6,660 bases of DNA from assembly GCA_003558625.1 (NCBI GenBank), contig PWPP01000001.1, forward strand, positions 1 to 6,660, read 5' to 3'. The stretch is from Syntrophomonas sp. Its GTDB lineage: Bacteria; Bacillota; Syntrophomonadia; Syntrophomonadales; Syntrophomonadaceae. Below the pieces are notes generated by a model that saw nothing but the letters and a program-made list of their open reading frames with translations, did no database searches and had not been told where the DNA came from. Position 1 is the stretch's first letter. Every line of letters starts with the position of its first letter. This document shows, one piece after another, positions 1 to 5,861 of this stretch. Both the position numbers and the translations under genes were made by a program.

Positions 1-674
1 AGGACGGTGACAAAAAGGCGCATCTTTTCCGCATCGGCCGGGATGCGGGGAAGGACCAGGTAGCCCTCCACGGTTTGGTTGCGCTGCACGTCATTATACC
101 AGGTATTATCCCGCTCAAAAACCGGTGCATCAATAAGCCGGTACTCCTGGCCGTCAACGATGGCCCGGGTCTCTCCCTGCACGATCTGCTGCGGGGGGAC
201 TTCCCGGTTTTCCATGGAAATATGCACCCGGGTATAGCGGTCCCGGATGATGACCAGGGTAGTCGTGATGTCAAAATCGCGATAGATACGGCTTACCGGA
301 AGGTAGCGGTAATTGCCGGGGGGCTGCAGGTCCTCGTCATCCACCGGTGGTTCCTCGTCCGGCGGTTCCTCCTCTTTCGAGGTTACCAGTACGGTGCGGG
401 TAGCCTCGTCCCAGTCCACTTCCGCTCCCAGGGTCTCGGCCACAAACCGGGCCGGGACATAGGTACGGTCCTGGTAGATCAGAACGGTATACCCTTCCGG
501 CAGCGGTTTGGTCTCCCCGTCAAACTGGAAGGTCACATCGGGGCTGAGCCAGGCCGATATCAACTGGCGGCTATCGGCACCGACCCCGGCAGCCGCTCCC
601 AGGATAATAAAGGTCAGGAAGCAGCCGATCAATATCCCCGACACCATTCCCCTCCATCTGCTGTTCTTGTTCAT
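1..674 (-). CDS. Exported stalk-domain (copper amine oxidase N-terminal-like) protein, 3' end beyond window
   Basis: This reading frame starts with ATG at 674 and stays open for 224 codons to the left edge, so the C-terminus is missing. Residues 1-8 are basic and residues 9-33 are hydrophobic, giving a signal peptide or membrane anchor with a plausible cleavage near GVGA-DS. L15-I16-G17-C18 resembles a lipobox, but the hydrophobic stretch continues past the cysteine, so a lipoprotein is only an option. Residues 45-99 match a single copper amine oxidase N-terminal-like unit, with the family pattern DRTYVPARFVAETLG, then WDE and RTV. A linker rich in Glu, Asp and Pro (about 100-118) follows. 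From about 120 comes a beta-rich region with 'RDRYTRVHISMEN' and 'VEGYLVLPRIPADAE', resembling DUF4352-type extracellular Ig-like domains; that match is an inference. The name refers to a fold, and nothing indicates amine oxidase activity. It has its own promoter and Shine-Dalgarno sequence, 108 bases after the stop of the 715-residue gene. Confidence 0.9.
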   Translation of the reverse strand, partial: MNKNSRWRGMVSGILIGCFLTFIILGAAAGVGADSRQLISAWLSPDVTFQFDGETKPLPEGYTVLIYQDRTYVPARFVAETLGAEVDWDEATRTVLVTSKEEEPPDEEPPVDDEDLQPPGNYRYLPVSRIYRDFDITTTLVIIRDRYTRVHISMENREVPPQQIVQGETRAIVDGQEYRLIDAPVFERDNTWYNDVQRNQTVEGYLVLPRIPADAEKMRLFVTV

Positions 675-681
675 GGTAAAC

Positions 682-689
682 ACTCCTTT
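682..689 (-). promoter_or_regulatory. Ribosome binding site fixing the ATG at 674
   Basis: On the minus strand AAAGGAGT lies about 7-8 bases before the ATG at 674. An in-frame ATG nine codons upstream (at 701) overlaps the putative -10 box and has no ribosome binding site, so 674 is preferred. Confidence 0.8.
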
Positions 690-699
690 CCATGGTTTC

Positions 700-729
700 A
701 TTATATGCAAAGGGTACCGTTCCTGGCAA
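700..729 (-). promoter_or_regulatory. Sigma-A-type promoter of the gene at 1-674
   Basis: The minus strand shows TTGCCA (729-724), an 18-base spacer and a perfect TATAAT (705-700). Transcription would start near 693, giving a short leader of about 20 nt. It sits just beyond the terminator of the 715-residue gene, which suggests the small gene is expressed independently. Confidence 0.7.
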
Positions 730-732
730 TAG

Positions 733-763
733 AAAAAGAGGACTCTCCTATGGAGAGTCCTCT
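733..763 (-). terminator. Intrinsic terminator of the 715-residue gene
   Basis: A perfect 12-base inverted repeat (752-763 with 737-748, for example AGAGGACTCTCC) encloses a three-base TAT/ATA loop. On the minus strand the stem runs directly into TTTTTCT. The hairpin begins about 20 bases after the stop at 783. The plus strand also has TCTTTT after the stem, so it could work in both directions, but no plus-strand gene needs it. Confidence 0.9.
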
Positions 764-782
764 CTTTTAAAGAGCTTAGCTA

Positions 783-2930
783 CTAGCTACCGGTTACGGT
801 TACAGTTCTGGCATCGCCATCCCACTCGATGCTGACACCCATGGCCTGTGCTACCCAACGGATGGGCAGCATGGTGCGGCCGTCTCTGATCTCCGGAGCG
901 GTATCCATCATGATCTGGGCTCCGTTGATGAAGAGTACGCGGCTGCCGATTTGCATCTGGACAATTCTGTCGCCTTTGAGCACGGTAACGGTCTTGGTGT
1001 TGGCATCCCAGATGATGTTGTCTTCGGTCAGACCCAGAGCTTCGGCGGTAAATCTTACCGGTAAGAAGGTTCTGGCATCCATGATATAAGGAGCGACATC
1101 CATCACTCTCTCTTCACCGTTCACTTTGTAAGTGGTGCTGCCGATGGTGAATACTGCGGTTACTTCAACACCGGGGGAGGGAGTTCCCACTTCGACATAG
1201 TCGAAGCGCACTACCCGGTTGACCCAGCCATTCTCGTCGGTGTTATTGTCCACCAGGGAATTGCCGCCGATGTCCAGGCGGAAGGGACCCTGGGGCACGG
1301 TGCGGTCTAAGGTCATCTTGATGTTGTAGATGCGGATGGTGGAAGCCACGTCGGACTCGCCGTCGATGGTGAAGATCATCGCACTGCCATCGAGCATCTG
1401 GGTAAGGGGGGTGTCCTTGATAGAGATATCACCGGATACGACTTCATAATCGAAGGAGTCGACGCGCATGCTGTCGGCGAAGGCATCACGTACGAAGACA
1501 CGCAGTCTGTTGGCATCGGTCTCACCGCGGATGGCTCCGGCCATGCTCTCGGTGATGGTGATTTCGGGGGCATCCTGTCTCTGTACACCCAGTTCAAACG
1601 GTCTGGCCTGGGTTCCCACTTCGATGCTCACCGGAGCCACGGAACGGGCGATGACCAGCTCGGTGGTGTCGATTCCGGCGCCACTGATGACCAGCGGGAT
1701 ATCCTTATCGCCGGCATTGGCTTCGATGGTCAGGGGGATCTCCATGGTGATGGTCATCTTCTCGTCGGATTCGGGCACGGTGTACTCGAAGGTATTGTCG
1801 TCCAGTTCATCCCTGTCTGTGGTGATGGTCTGGTTGGCGGCTCTGTCGTTTTGGATGACGAAGTCATCGGCTATAGCTACCCAGCTGGGCAGTTCGAAAT
1901 CAATGACCCGGCCGGTGAACAAGGAATTGGCGATGGTCTCTTTGATCTCGATCTCGGCGGTGATGTACTCGTCATCTAAGCGGCCGGCAAAGAACTCTTC
2001 CACTTCTTCGATGGAGACTTCGATGCCGTAGTCCTTGTACTCGGCGATGACCAGTCCGGTTTCTCCGGTCACATCCCCGCGGATGCTGGTGATGGAGACG
2101 GCGATCTCGCCATAGCTGGCATCCCGGGTCACATTGATGAAAGGCTCGATGATGATGGAGCCGCGAACGGTGGATGCATTTTCAATGTCAAATGTGACGA
2201 TGAGGTCGCGGTTATTGTTTTCGATCCTTACATCTGTAATGTCACCATCCAGATTGTCAGTCAGAGTAATCTCGCCATCCATGTATGCTTCCCACTCGAT
2301 GTCGCGGGGCAGGCGGACTCTGAAGGTATGTTCTCTCTCGGAGAGGGCTCCGGCGGTGGCCTCATCGATGATGATGGTGGCACCCTGCTGGTCGCGGCCT
2401 CTCTGTACGGTCTCTTTTTCATCGACGGTGGCGATGGTCTCACCCTTGGCTCCGATGGCGAAGGTGAAGGTGCCGGATGATACCACACTGCCCAGGTCGT
2501 CGATGGTCACGCGGGCTTCCCCGGTTCCCTGCAGTTCAGAGATCAGGGGGATGGAGATGATCCTTTTGACAGCACCGGCGGCCAGTGTTTCCACCGATAC
2601 GGTAACCGATGTGGAGCTTCGGCGGGCAACGTTAATGTCAAAATCGCCTTGGGGCCAATCACCCAGGATCTCGTCGGTCCACTCGGCATTGGTCAGGTTG
2701 AGGCGGAAAGAGAAGGGGGCGACATCGAATTCGCCGATATTTTTCTCTTCGATCCTCAGCTGGGGTGCATCGGCTAAAGTAAATGTGTAATCATCGGCCA
2801 CGGTGGGTACTCTGTCTATACTGTTGGTACTGGCCGCACCGACGCTGCCGATGCCTACGAACATGGTCATGACCATGGCCAGTACTAACAGCAATGCTAA
2901 TTTTTTGCTTCTAGCTTTTGTTCTTATCAA
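783..2930 (-). CDS. Large secreted four-module protein with C-terminal stalk domain (715 aa paralogue)
   Basis: This 715-residue protein starts with TTG at 2930, chosen because a strong ribosome binding site lies 8 bases upstream and an in-frame TAA directly precedes it. Residues 1-33 form a classical signal peptide: basic MIRTKARSKK, a hydrophobic core at 11-29, and cleavage near VGA-A or GAA-S. Residues about 50-585 are beta-rich and acidic. They appear to consist of four divergent modules marked by I-x-E-x-x-x-(G/N)-x-(F/L/I), with the key glutamates at 62, 190, 331 and 461. A short VGTPSPG linker leads to residues 590-713, a copper amine oxidase N-terminal-type domain of two half repeats (DARTFLPVRF with WDANTKTVTV; DGRTMLPIRW with WDGDARTVTV). 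There are no cysteines and no catalytic motif. It is a close paralogue of the next gene upstream. A structural surface or surface-layer-like role is an inference; the N-terminal modules match no family I can name. Confidence 0.93.
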   Translation of the reverse strand: MIRTKARSKKLALLLVLAMVMTMFVGIGSVGAASTNSIDRVPTVADDYTFTLADAPQLRIEEKNIGEFDVAPFSFRLNLTNAEWTDEILGDWPQGDFDINVARRSSTSVTVSVETLAAGAVKRIISIPLISELQGTGEARVTIDDLGSVVSSGTFTFAIGAKGETIATVDEKETVQRGRDQQGATIIIDEATAGALSEREHTFRVRLPRDIEWEAYMDGEITLTDNLDGDITDVRIENNNRDLIVTFDIENASTVRGSIIIEPFINVTRDASYGEIAVSITSIRGDVTGETGLVIAEYKDYGIEVSIEEVEEFFAGRLDDEYITAEIEIKETIANSLFTGRVIDFELPSWVAIADDFVIQNDRAANQTITTDRDELDDNTFEYTVPESDEKMTITMEIPLTIEANAGDKDIPLVISGAGIDTTELVIARSVAPVSIEVGTQARPFELGVQRQDAPEITITESMAGAIRGETDANRLRVFVRDAFADSMRVDSFDYEVVSGDISIKDTPLTQMLDGSAMIFTIDGESDVASTIRIYNIKMTLDRTVPQGPFRLDIGGNSLVDNNTDENGWVNRVVRFDYVEVGTPSPGVEVTAVFTIGSTTYKVNGEERVMDVAPYIMDARTFLPVRFTAEALGLTEDNIIWDANTKTVTVLKGDRIVQMQIGSRVLFINGAQIMMDTAPEIRDGRTMLPIRWVAQAMGVSIEWDGDARTVTVTGS
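792..1163 (-). repeat. C-terminal stalk domain, copy in the 715-residue protein
   Basis: Residues about 590-713 carry two half repeats of the copper amine oxidase N-terminal-type fold. The first has PYI-x-D-x-RTF-x-PVRF and WDANTKTVTV; the second has DTAPEIRDGRTMLPIRW and WDGDARTVTV. The same domain closes the other two paralogues (3362-3739 and 5865-6239), and DNA identity is visible in short blocks. In Firmicutes this domain is found on secreted proteins; envelope attachment is a hypothesis. Confidence 0.85.
1176..2798 (-). repeat. Four tandem beta-rich modules in the 715-residue protein
   Basis: The modules are centred on RIEEKNIGEF (residue 60), IIDEATAGAL (188), EIKETIANSL (329) and TITESMAGAI (459). 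The glutamates are 128, 141 and 130 residues apart. Each signature is followed by an F/V-x-x-L strand (FSFRLNL, TFRVRLP, IDFELP, LRVFVRD) and later by a strand pair ending in a Gly-rich turn. Identity between modules is low, so this is a structural-repeat reading, not a strict sequence repeat. Confidence 0.6.
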
Positions 2931-3095
2931 TTAGTTTCCCTCCTTGTTTTAAATCTTATTTTTCAGGTGATCGGGGCCATAGGCCCCTGCTCGAGAGGTG
3001 ATCATCCCTTATGCGGGAATGGCATCTGCTGGAATTGTGCTGAGTCCCCCCTCCTTTTTTAGCCGTCTCTGATCTGCGGCCTGATTGCAGACCCA
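2931..3095 (-). promoter_or_regulatory. Long 5' leader of the 715-residue gene with hairpin and direct repeats
   Basis: If transcription starts near 3089, the leader is about 160 nt. It holds a GGGGCC-TAT-GGCCCC hairpin (2973-2987) between two copies of GATCACCT on the minus strand (2965-2972 and 2996-3003), and a purine-rich GGAGGGGGG at about 3050 with no gene after it. I could not match it to a riboswitch class by eye (SAM, c-di-GMP I/II, c-di-AMP, glycine, THF, fluoride and guanidine were considered). A regulatory role is an inference. Confidence 0.35.
2938..2945 (-). promoter_or_regulatory. Ribosome binding site deciding the TTG start at 2930
   Basis: AAGGAGGG on the minus strand is a near-perfect Shine-Dalgarno sequence with 8 bases to the TTG. 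An in-frame TAA immediately before the TTG excludes a longer protein. The first in-frame ATG codons lie inside the signal peptide core, so TTG is the supported start. Confidence 0.85.
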
Positions 3096-3125
3096 AGTAT
3101 ACCATACTTGTCCGTTCTGGGACAA
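3096..3125 (-). promoter_or_regulatory. Candidate promoter of the 715-residue gene with operator-like palindrome
   Basis: The minus strand has TTGTCC (3125-3120), an 18-base spacer and TATACT (3101-3096). The -10 box lies inside a perfect 7-base inverted repeat, CAAGTAT-ACC-ATACTTG on the plus strand (3094-3110), as expected for a repressor site. A second, weaker pair, TTGCAA (3224-3219) with 16 bases to TATAAA (3202-3197), lies about 100 bases upstream. Confidence 0.5.
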
Positions 3126-3305
3126 CAGGGCATATTTGGGTACCTGTTATGATTAGACATAGAAGCAGAGGAAAAAGTTCCCGGGAAAATATATTTTTTA
3201 TAAGATTCATATCTTAGATTGCAAGCATAGCCTGCAGAATAATAATTTCCAGACAAAAAAAATTTTTCGGGGAGCAACCGCCCTTCTCTTTTGTTCTAAC
3301 CAATA

Positions 3306-3342
3306 GAAAAGCCCGGAGACATCCCGGTGAAGAGATGTCTCC
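3306..3342 (-). terminator. Intrinsic terminator of the 738-residue gene
   Basis: GGAGACATC (minus 3342-3334) pairs with GATGTCTCC (3323-3315) across a 10-base loop. It is followed after GGGC by TTTTCT. The stem begins about 17 bases after the TAA at 3359-3361. The U-tract is short and four bases off the stem, so efficiency may be partial. Confidence 0.75.
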
Positions 3343-3358
3343 TGCCGGCTGCCGTCCT

Positions 3359-5575
3359 TTATGGCCGGATCGTGACCGAACGGGTACTGTCGTCCCAATC
3401 GATCTCTACCCCCAGCGCCAGGGCGGCCCAGCGGATGGGCAGCATGGTACGGCCGTCGCTGATCTCGGGAACAGTATCCATCTGGATCAAAGCCCCGTTG
3501 ATAAAGAGGTCGGAACTGCCGATGGTCATCTGGGCGATGCGATTGCCCTTGATGATGGTCACCCGCTTGCCGGCCTGATCCCACATGATGTTGTCTTCCC
3601 TGACCCCCATGGCCGTCGAGATAAAACGGATGGGGACGAAAGCCCGGCCATCTTTAATGTAGGGTGCGGCGTCCATCTGACGTTCCTCGCCGTCTACCCG
3701 ATACGTGCTGCTGCCGATGGTAAAGACTGCGCTGGCGGCAATGCCCGGTGTGGGGGTGCCGACCTCTACGTATTCCAGGCGAGCTGCCCGCTCCACCCAG
3801 TTGTTAGCCCGGGTGTAGTTGTCTACCAGGGCTCCCCCGCCTACATCCAGGGGGAAGAATCCGGCGGGGACGGTGCGGTCCAGGGTCATCTGGATATTAT
3901 AGAGACGGATGGTGGAAGCCCGCTCCGATTCTCCCCGCACCCGCAGTTCAATGATCTGGTCATGGTCGCCCGATATGCGGGCATCATCGATCTCGATATC
4001 TCCCGTCACCACTCTCCAGTCGAAATCATCGAAGCGCATGCTCTCGGCAAAGACGTCCCGCACTTTGAACTGGAGCAGGTCGCGCGGTTCCCCGGTGATG
4101 GGACTGCGGCCGGATATGGCCTGGATGGCCCCGGGATAGGCTTCGGTGATGGTGATATCCGGAGCCGGCTGCCTCTGCACCCCGATTTCAAACGGACTCT
4201 CCTGCCGGCCGATCTCTACTTTCACCGGGGCTACCGCCCGGGCCACCACCATCTCCTGGGTTTCCAGGCCGGCCCCGCTGATGCGCAGGGGGATATCCCG
4301 CTTCCCGCTGGTGACGGCATTGGCCTCGATGGTGATGGGGATCTTCATGGTCAGGGTCATGGCCTGGTCGACATCACGCGGCACCTGATAGTCGAAGGTA
4401 TTCTGGTCCAGTTCGTCGATGTCTACCGTGACCGTTTCGTTATACTGGGATCCCCGGTCGTTTTCGATGACGAAATCATTGCTGATGGCCACCCATCCGG
4501 GCAGGGAAAAATCGATCAGGCGACCACCGAAGAGGGAGTTGGCGATGGTCTCTTCGATCTCGATCTCGGCGGTGATGTAATCGTCATCATAACGCCCGGC
4601 AAAAAATTCTTCGATTTCATCCACCGTCACCACAATACCGTAATCTCTGTACTCGGCGATGGTCAGTCCCGAGGCCCCGGTGACATCTCCCCGGATGCCG
4701 GTCAGGGTCACATCGATATCACCGAAACGGGCATCGCGGGTGACATTGATCCAGGGCTCAACGATGATGGAACCCCGGGAGGTAGAAGCCCCGGTAATAT
4801 CGATATGCACCACCAGGTCCCGGTCACTGTTGCTGTAGGACTTCGATATGACATCGCCCTGCAGGTTGAGATCCAGGCTCACCTCGGTATCCGGGTGCCA
4901 TTCGATATTGCGGGGCAGGCGCAGGCGGAACTCCTGCCGGCCCTCGCGCAGGGCTCCGGCAGATGTCTCATCGATGATGATGGTGGCGGCTTCCTGCCTG
5001 TTACCCCGCTGCACCGTCTGGGGCTCATCCACGGTGGTGATGGTTTCCCCCCGGGCGCCTACGGCAAAGGTAAAGGTGCCCGATGAGACGGCACTGTCCA
5101 GGGCATCGATGGTAACCCGGGCTTCCCCGTCCCGCTGCACCTCGGTGATCAGCGGGAGCTGCAGGGATCTTTTTTCCCCGGGCGGCGGGTCAGCGGGATC
5201 CGGTGTAACCCTCACACTGAGGGAGGAGCTGGTGCGCCGCACAAATTCGATTTCTTCCACCCACTGGTTCACCGACCAATCTAATATGTCCAGGGCCGTT
5301 TCCTCCAGGTAAATTTCCGCGGCCCATTCCGCATTGGTCAGGTTGAGGCGGAAAATAAACGGGGTGCTCCCGAATTCTCCCGCGTTTCGCTCTTCCATCC
5401 GCAGTTTGGGTGCCGTTTCCAGGTCAAAAATATGGTCATCGGCCACCATGGGCACCCGGTCTATGGTATTGATGCTGGCCGCGCTCGCGCTGCCAATACC
5501 GGCGAACATGGTCGCCAGCAGGGCCAGCACCAGCACCAGGGCCAGTTTTTTGCTTCTGGCTTTGCTCCTGATCAA
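3359..5575 (-). CDS. Large secreted four-module protein with C-terminal stalk domain (738 aa paralogue)
   Basis: This 738-residue protein starts with TTG at 5575, 9 bases after AAGGAGG; the nearby ATG at about 5595 is out of frame. The signal peptide (1-33, MIRSKARSKK plus hydrophobic core, cleavage near ASA-A) is almost the same as that of the 715-residue paralogue. Modules carry the glutamate signature at 62, 203, 342 and 478. The best conserved core, residues 309-374 (includes EEFFAGRYDDDYITAEIEI), is identical to the paralogue at 50 of 66 positions by my count. A VGTPTPG linker leads to the two-part stalk domain (613-738: DGRAFVPIRF, DGRTMLPIRW). Compared with the 715-residue protein it has extra residues near 85-135 (containing DPADPPPGEK) and about 8 more near 485-500 (SPITGEPRD), the latter shared with the gene to its right. 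It has no cysteine and no catalytic motif. A surface role is inferred. Confidence 0.93.
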   Translation of the reverse strand: MIRSKARSKKLALVLVLALLATMFAGIGSASAASINTIDRVPMVADDHIFDLETAPKLRMEERNAGEFGSTPFIFRLNLTNAEWAAEIYLEETALDILDWSVNQWVEEIEFVRRTSSSLSVRVTPDPADPPPGEKRSLQLPLITEVQRDGEARVTIDALDSAVSSGTFTFAVGARGETITTVDEPQTVQRGNRQEAATIIIDETSAGALREGRQEFRLRLPRNIEWHPDTEVSLDLNLQGDVISKSYSNSDRDLVVHIDITGASTSRGSIIVEPWINVTRDARFGDIDVTLTGIRGDVTGASGLTIAEYRDYGIVVTVDEIEEFFAGRYDDDYITAEIEIEETIANSLFGGRLIDFSLPGWVAISNDFVIENDRGSQYNETVTVDIDELDQNTFDYQVPRDVDQAMTLTMKIPITIEANAVTSGKRDIPLRISGAGLETQEMVVARAVAPVKVEIGRQESPFEIGVQRQPAPDITITEAYPGAIQAISGRSPITGEPRDLLQFKVRDVFAESMRFDDFDWRVVTGDIEIDDARISGDHDQIIELRVRGESERASTIRLYNIQMTLDRTVPAGFFPLDVGGGALVDNYTRANNWVERAARLEYVEVGTPTPGIAASAVFTIGSSTYRVDGEERQMDAAPYIKDGRAFVPIRFISTAMGVREDNIMWDQAGKRVTIIKGNRIAQMTIGSSDLFINGALIQMDTVPEISDGRTMLPIRWAALALGVEIDWDDSTRSVTIRP
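3362..3739 (-). repeat. C-terminal stalk domain, copy in the 738-residue protein
   Basis: Residues about 613-738 hold the two half repeats (PYIKDGRAFVPIRF with WDQAGKRVTI, and EISDGRTMLPIRW with WDDSTRSVTI). A 17-base block coding part of the second half (3432-3448) is identical to 859-875 and one base different from 5935-5951. Confidence 0.85.
3755..5443 (-). repeat. Four tandem beta-rich modules in the 738-residue protein
   Basis: Signatures are RMEERNAGEF (60), IIDETSAGAL (201), EIEETIANSL (340) and TITEAYPGAI (476), with glutamates 141, 139 and 136 residues apart. The order and spacing match the 715-residue paralogue, so the four-module design predates the gene duplication. Confidence 0.6.
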
Positions 5576-5584
5576 TTGAATCCC

Positions 5585-5591
5585 CCTCCTT
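5585..5591 (-). promoter_or_regulatory. Ribosome binding site deciding the TTG start at 5575
   Basis: AAGGAGG on the minus strand lies 9 bases before the TTG. There is no in-frame ATG between it and the signal peptide, and the protein N-terminus aligns with the paralogue from the first residue. Confidence 0.85.
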
Positions 5592-5663
5592 CCATGATTC
5601 TCTCTTCTCTAATAGACGACTCTCCCCGCTTATCACAGTCCTTTACCTGTATTCACCCGTATG

Positions 5664-5694
5664 GTTATCGTCTTTTTACAACGGCTGCTGACAA
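5664..5694 (-). promoter_or_regulatory. Weak candidate promoter of the 738-residue gene
   Basis: TTGTCA (5694-5689) is close to the -35 consensus. The only nearby -10-like element is GATAAC (5669-5664), with a long 19-base spacer. Two palindromes directly upstream of the -35 box (see 5695-5722) would suit an activator-dependent promoter. The assignment is tentative. Confidence 0.3.
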
Positions 5695-5722
5695 TTGCAG
5701 CACCTGCAAGGCAGGGTCTGCC
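5695..5722. repeat. Two abutting short palindromes upstream of the 738-residue gene
   Basis: TTGCAG-CAC-CTGCAA (5695-5709) is directly followed by GGCAG-GGT-CTGCC (5710-5722). Both are perfect inverted repeats with three-base centres. They could be paired operator half-sites or small hairpins; no T-run follows on the minus strand, so a terminator is unlikely. Confidence 0.5.
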
Positions 5723-5815
5723 TATTCAGTTAGACAGGTAAACCCCGGAGATGGTTCCCACCCCGGTCTTTAAAGATTTTGATGTTCCAGGTCATGGGCC
5801 TGTTATAGACTTTAA

Positions 5816-5849
5816 CGGGAAAGCCGCTGATCTTGCTCCGGCTTTCCCG
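5816..5849 (-). terminator. Terminator-like hairpin after the right-hand paralogue
   Basis: A perfect 11-base inverted repeat (CGGGAAAGCCG at 5816-5826 with CGGCTTTCCCG at 5839-5849) with a 12-base loop begins 13 bases after the TAG at 5862-5864. The following minus-strand sequence is TTAAAGTCT, a poor U-tract, so it may stop transcription only partly or mainly protect the mRNA 3' end. Confidence 0.55.
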
Positions 5850-5861
5850 CCGGCTATGTTG

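Larger units (their letters stand above)
2931..3358. other. 428-base intergenic region between the 738- and 715-residue genes
   Basis: In the direction of transcription it holds the terminator of the 738-residue gene (3306-3342), an A8T5 tract (3255-3267) that may bend DNA or act as an AT-rich upstream element, an AT-rich stretch with a weak promoter (3197-3224), a better promoter with a palindrome (3094-3125), and a long leader ending in the ribosome binding site at 2938-2945. The short reading frames here lack ribosome binding sites and family resemblance, so I call no gene. Confidence 0.7.

Noticed and set aside
75..770. 231-codon open frame on the plus strand
   Set aside because: It is antisense to the stalk-domain gene at 1-674 and runs through that gene's promoter and the terminator at 733-763. 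No ribosome binding site or family resemblance.
792..1163. Copper amine oxidase enzyme
   Set aside because: Only the N-terminal stalk-type domain is present; the large catalytic domain, the topaquinone tyrosine motif and the copper-binding histidines are absent.
2134..2790. 218-codon plus-strand frame rich in Ser and Met (also 1468-2031)
   Set aside because: These are shadows of the 715-residue gene; the Ser/Met/Val-rich composition is the complement of its Asp, Ile and Glu codons.
2973..2987. GGGGCC-TAT-GGCCCC hairpin as a terminator
   Set aside because: No T-run follows on either strand, and it lies within the likely leader of the gene.
2956..3210. 84-codon minus-strand frame in the intergenic region starting MNLIKNIF, with a hydrophobic segment
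   Set aside because: There is no ribosome binding site, it overlaps the likely promoter and leader of the 715-residue gene, and its second half looks like random translation.
3255..3290. T8 run on the minus strand as a second terminator for the 738-residue gene
   Set aside because: The preceding sequence forms only a 3-4 base stem, and a better terminator already lies at 3306-3342.
3335..5086. 583-codon open frame on the plus strand
   Set aside because: It lies wholly antisense to the 738-residue gene, has no ribosome binding site, and its product is a low-complexity His/Gly/Asp-rich translation typical of a shadow frame. The minus-strand frame has a signal peptide, paralogues and a known domain.
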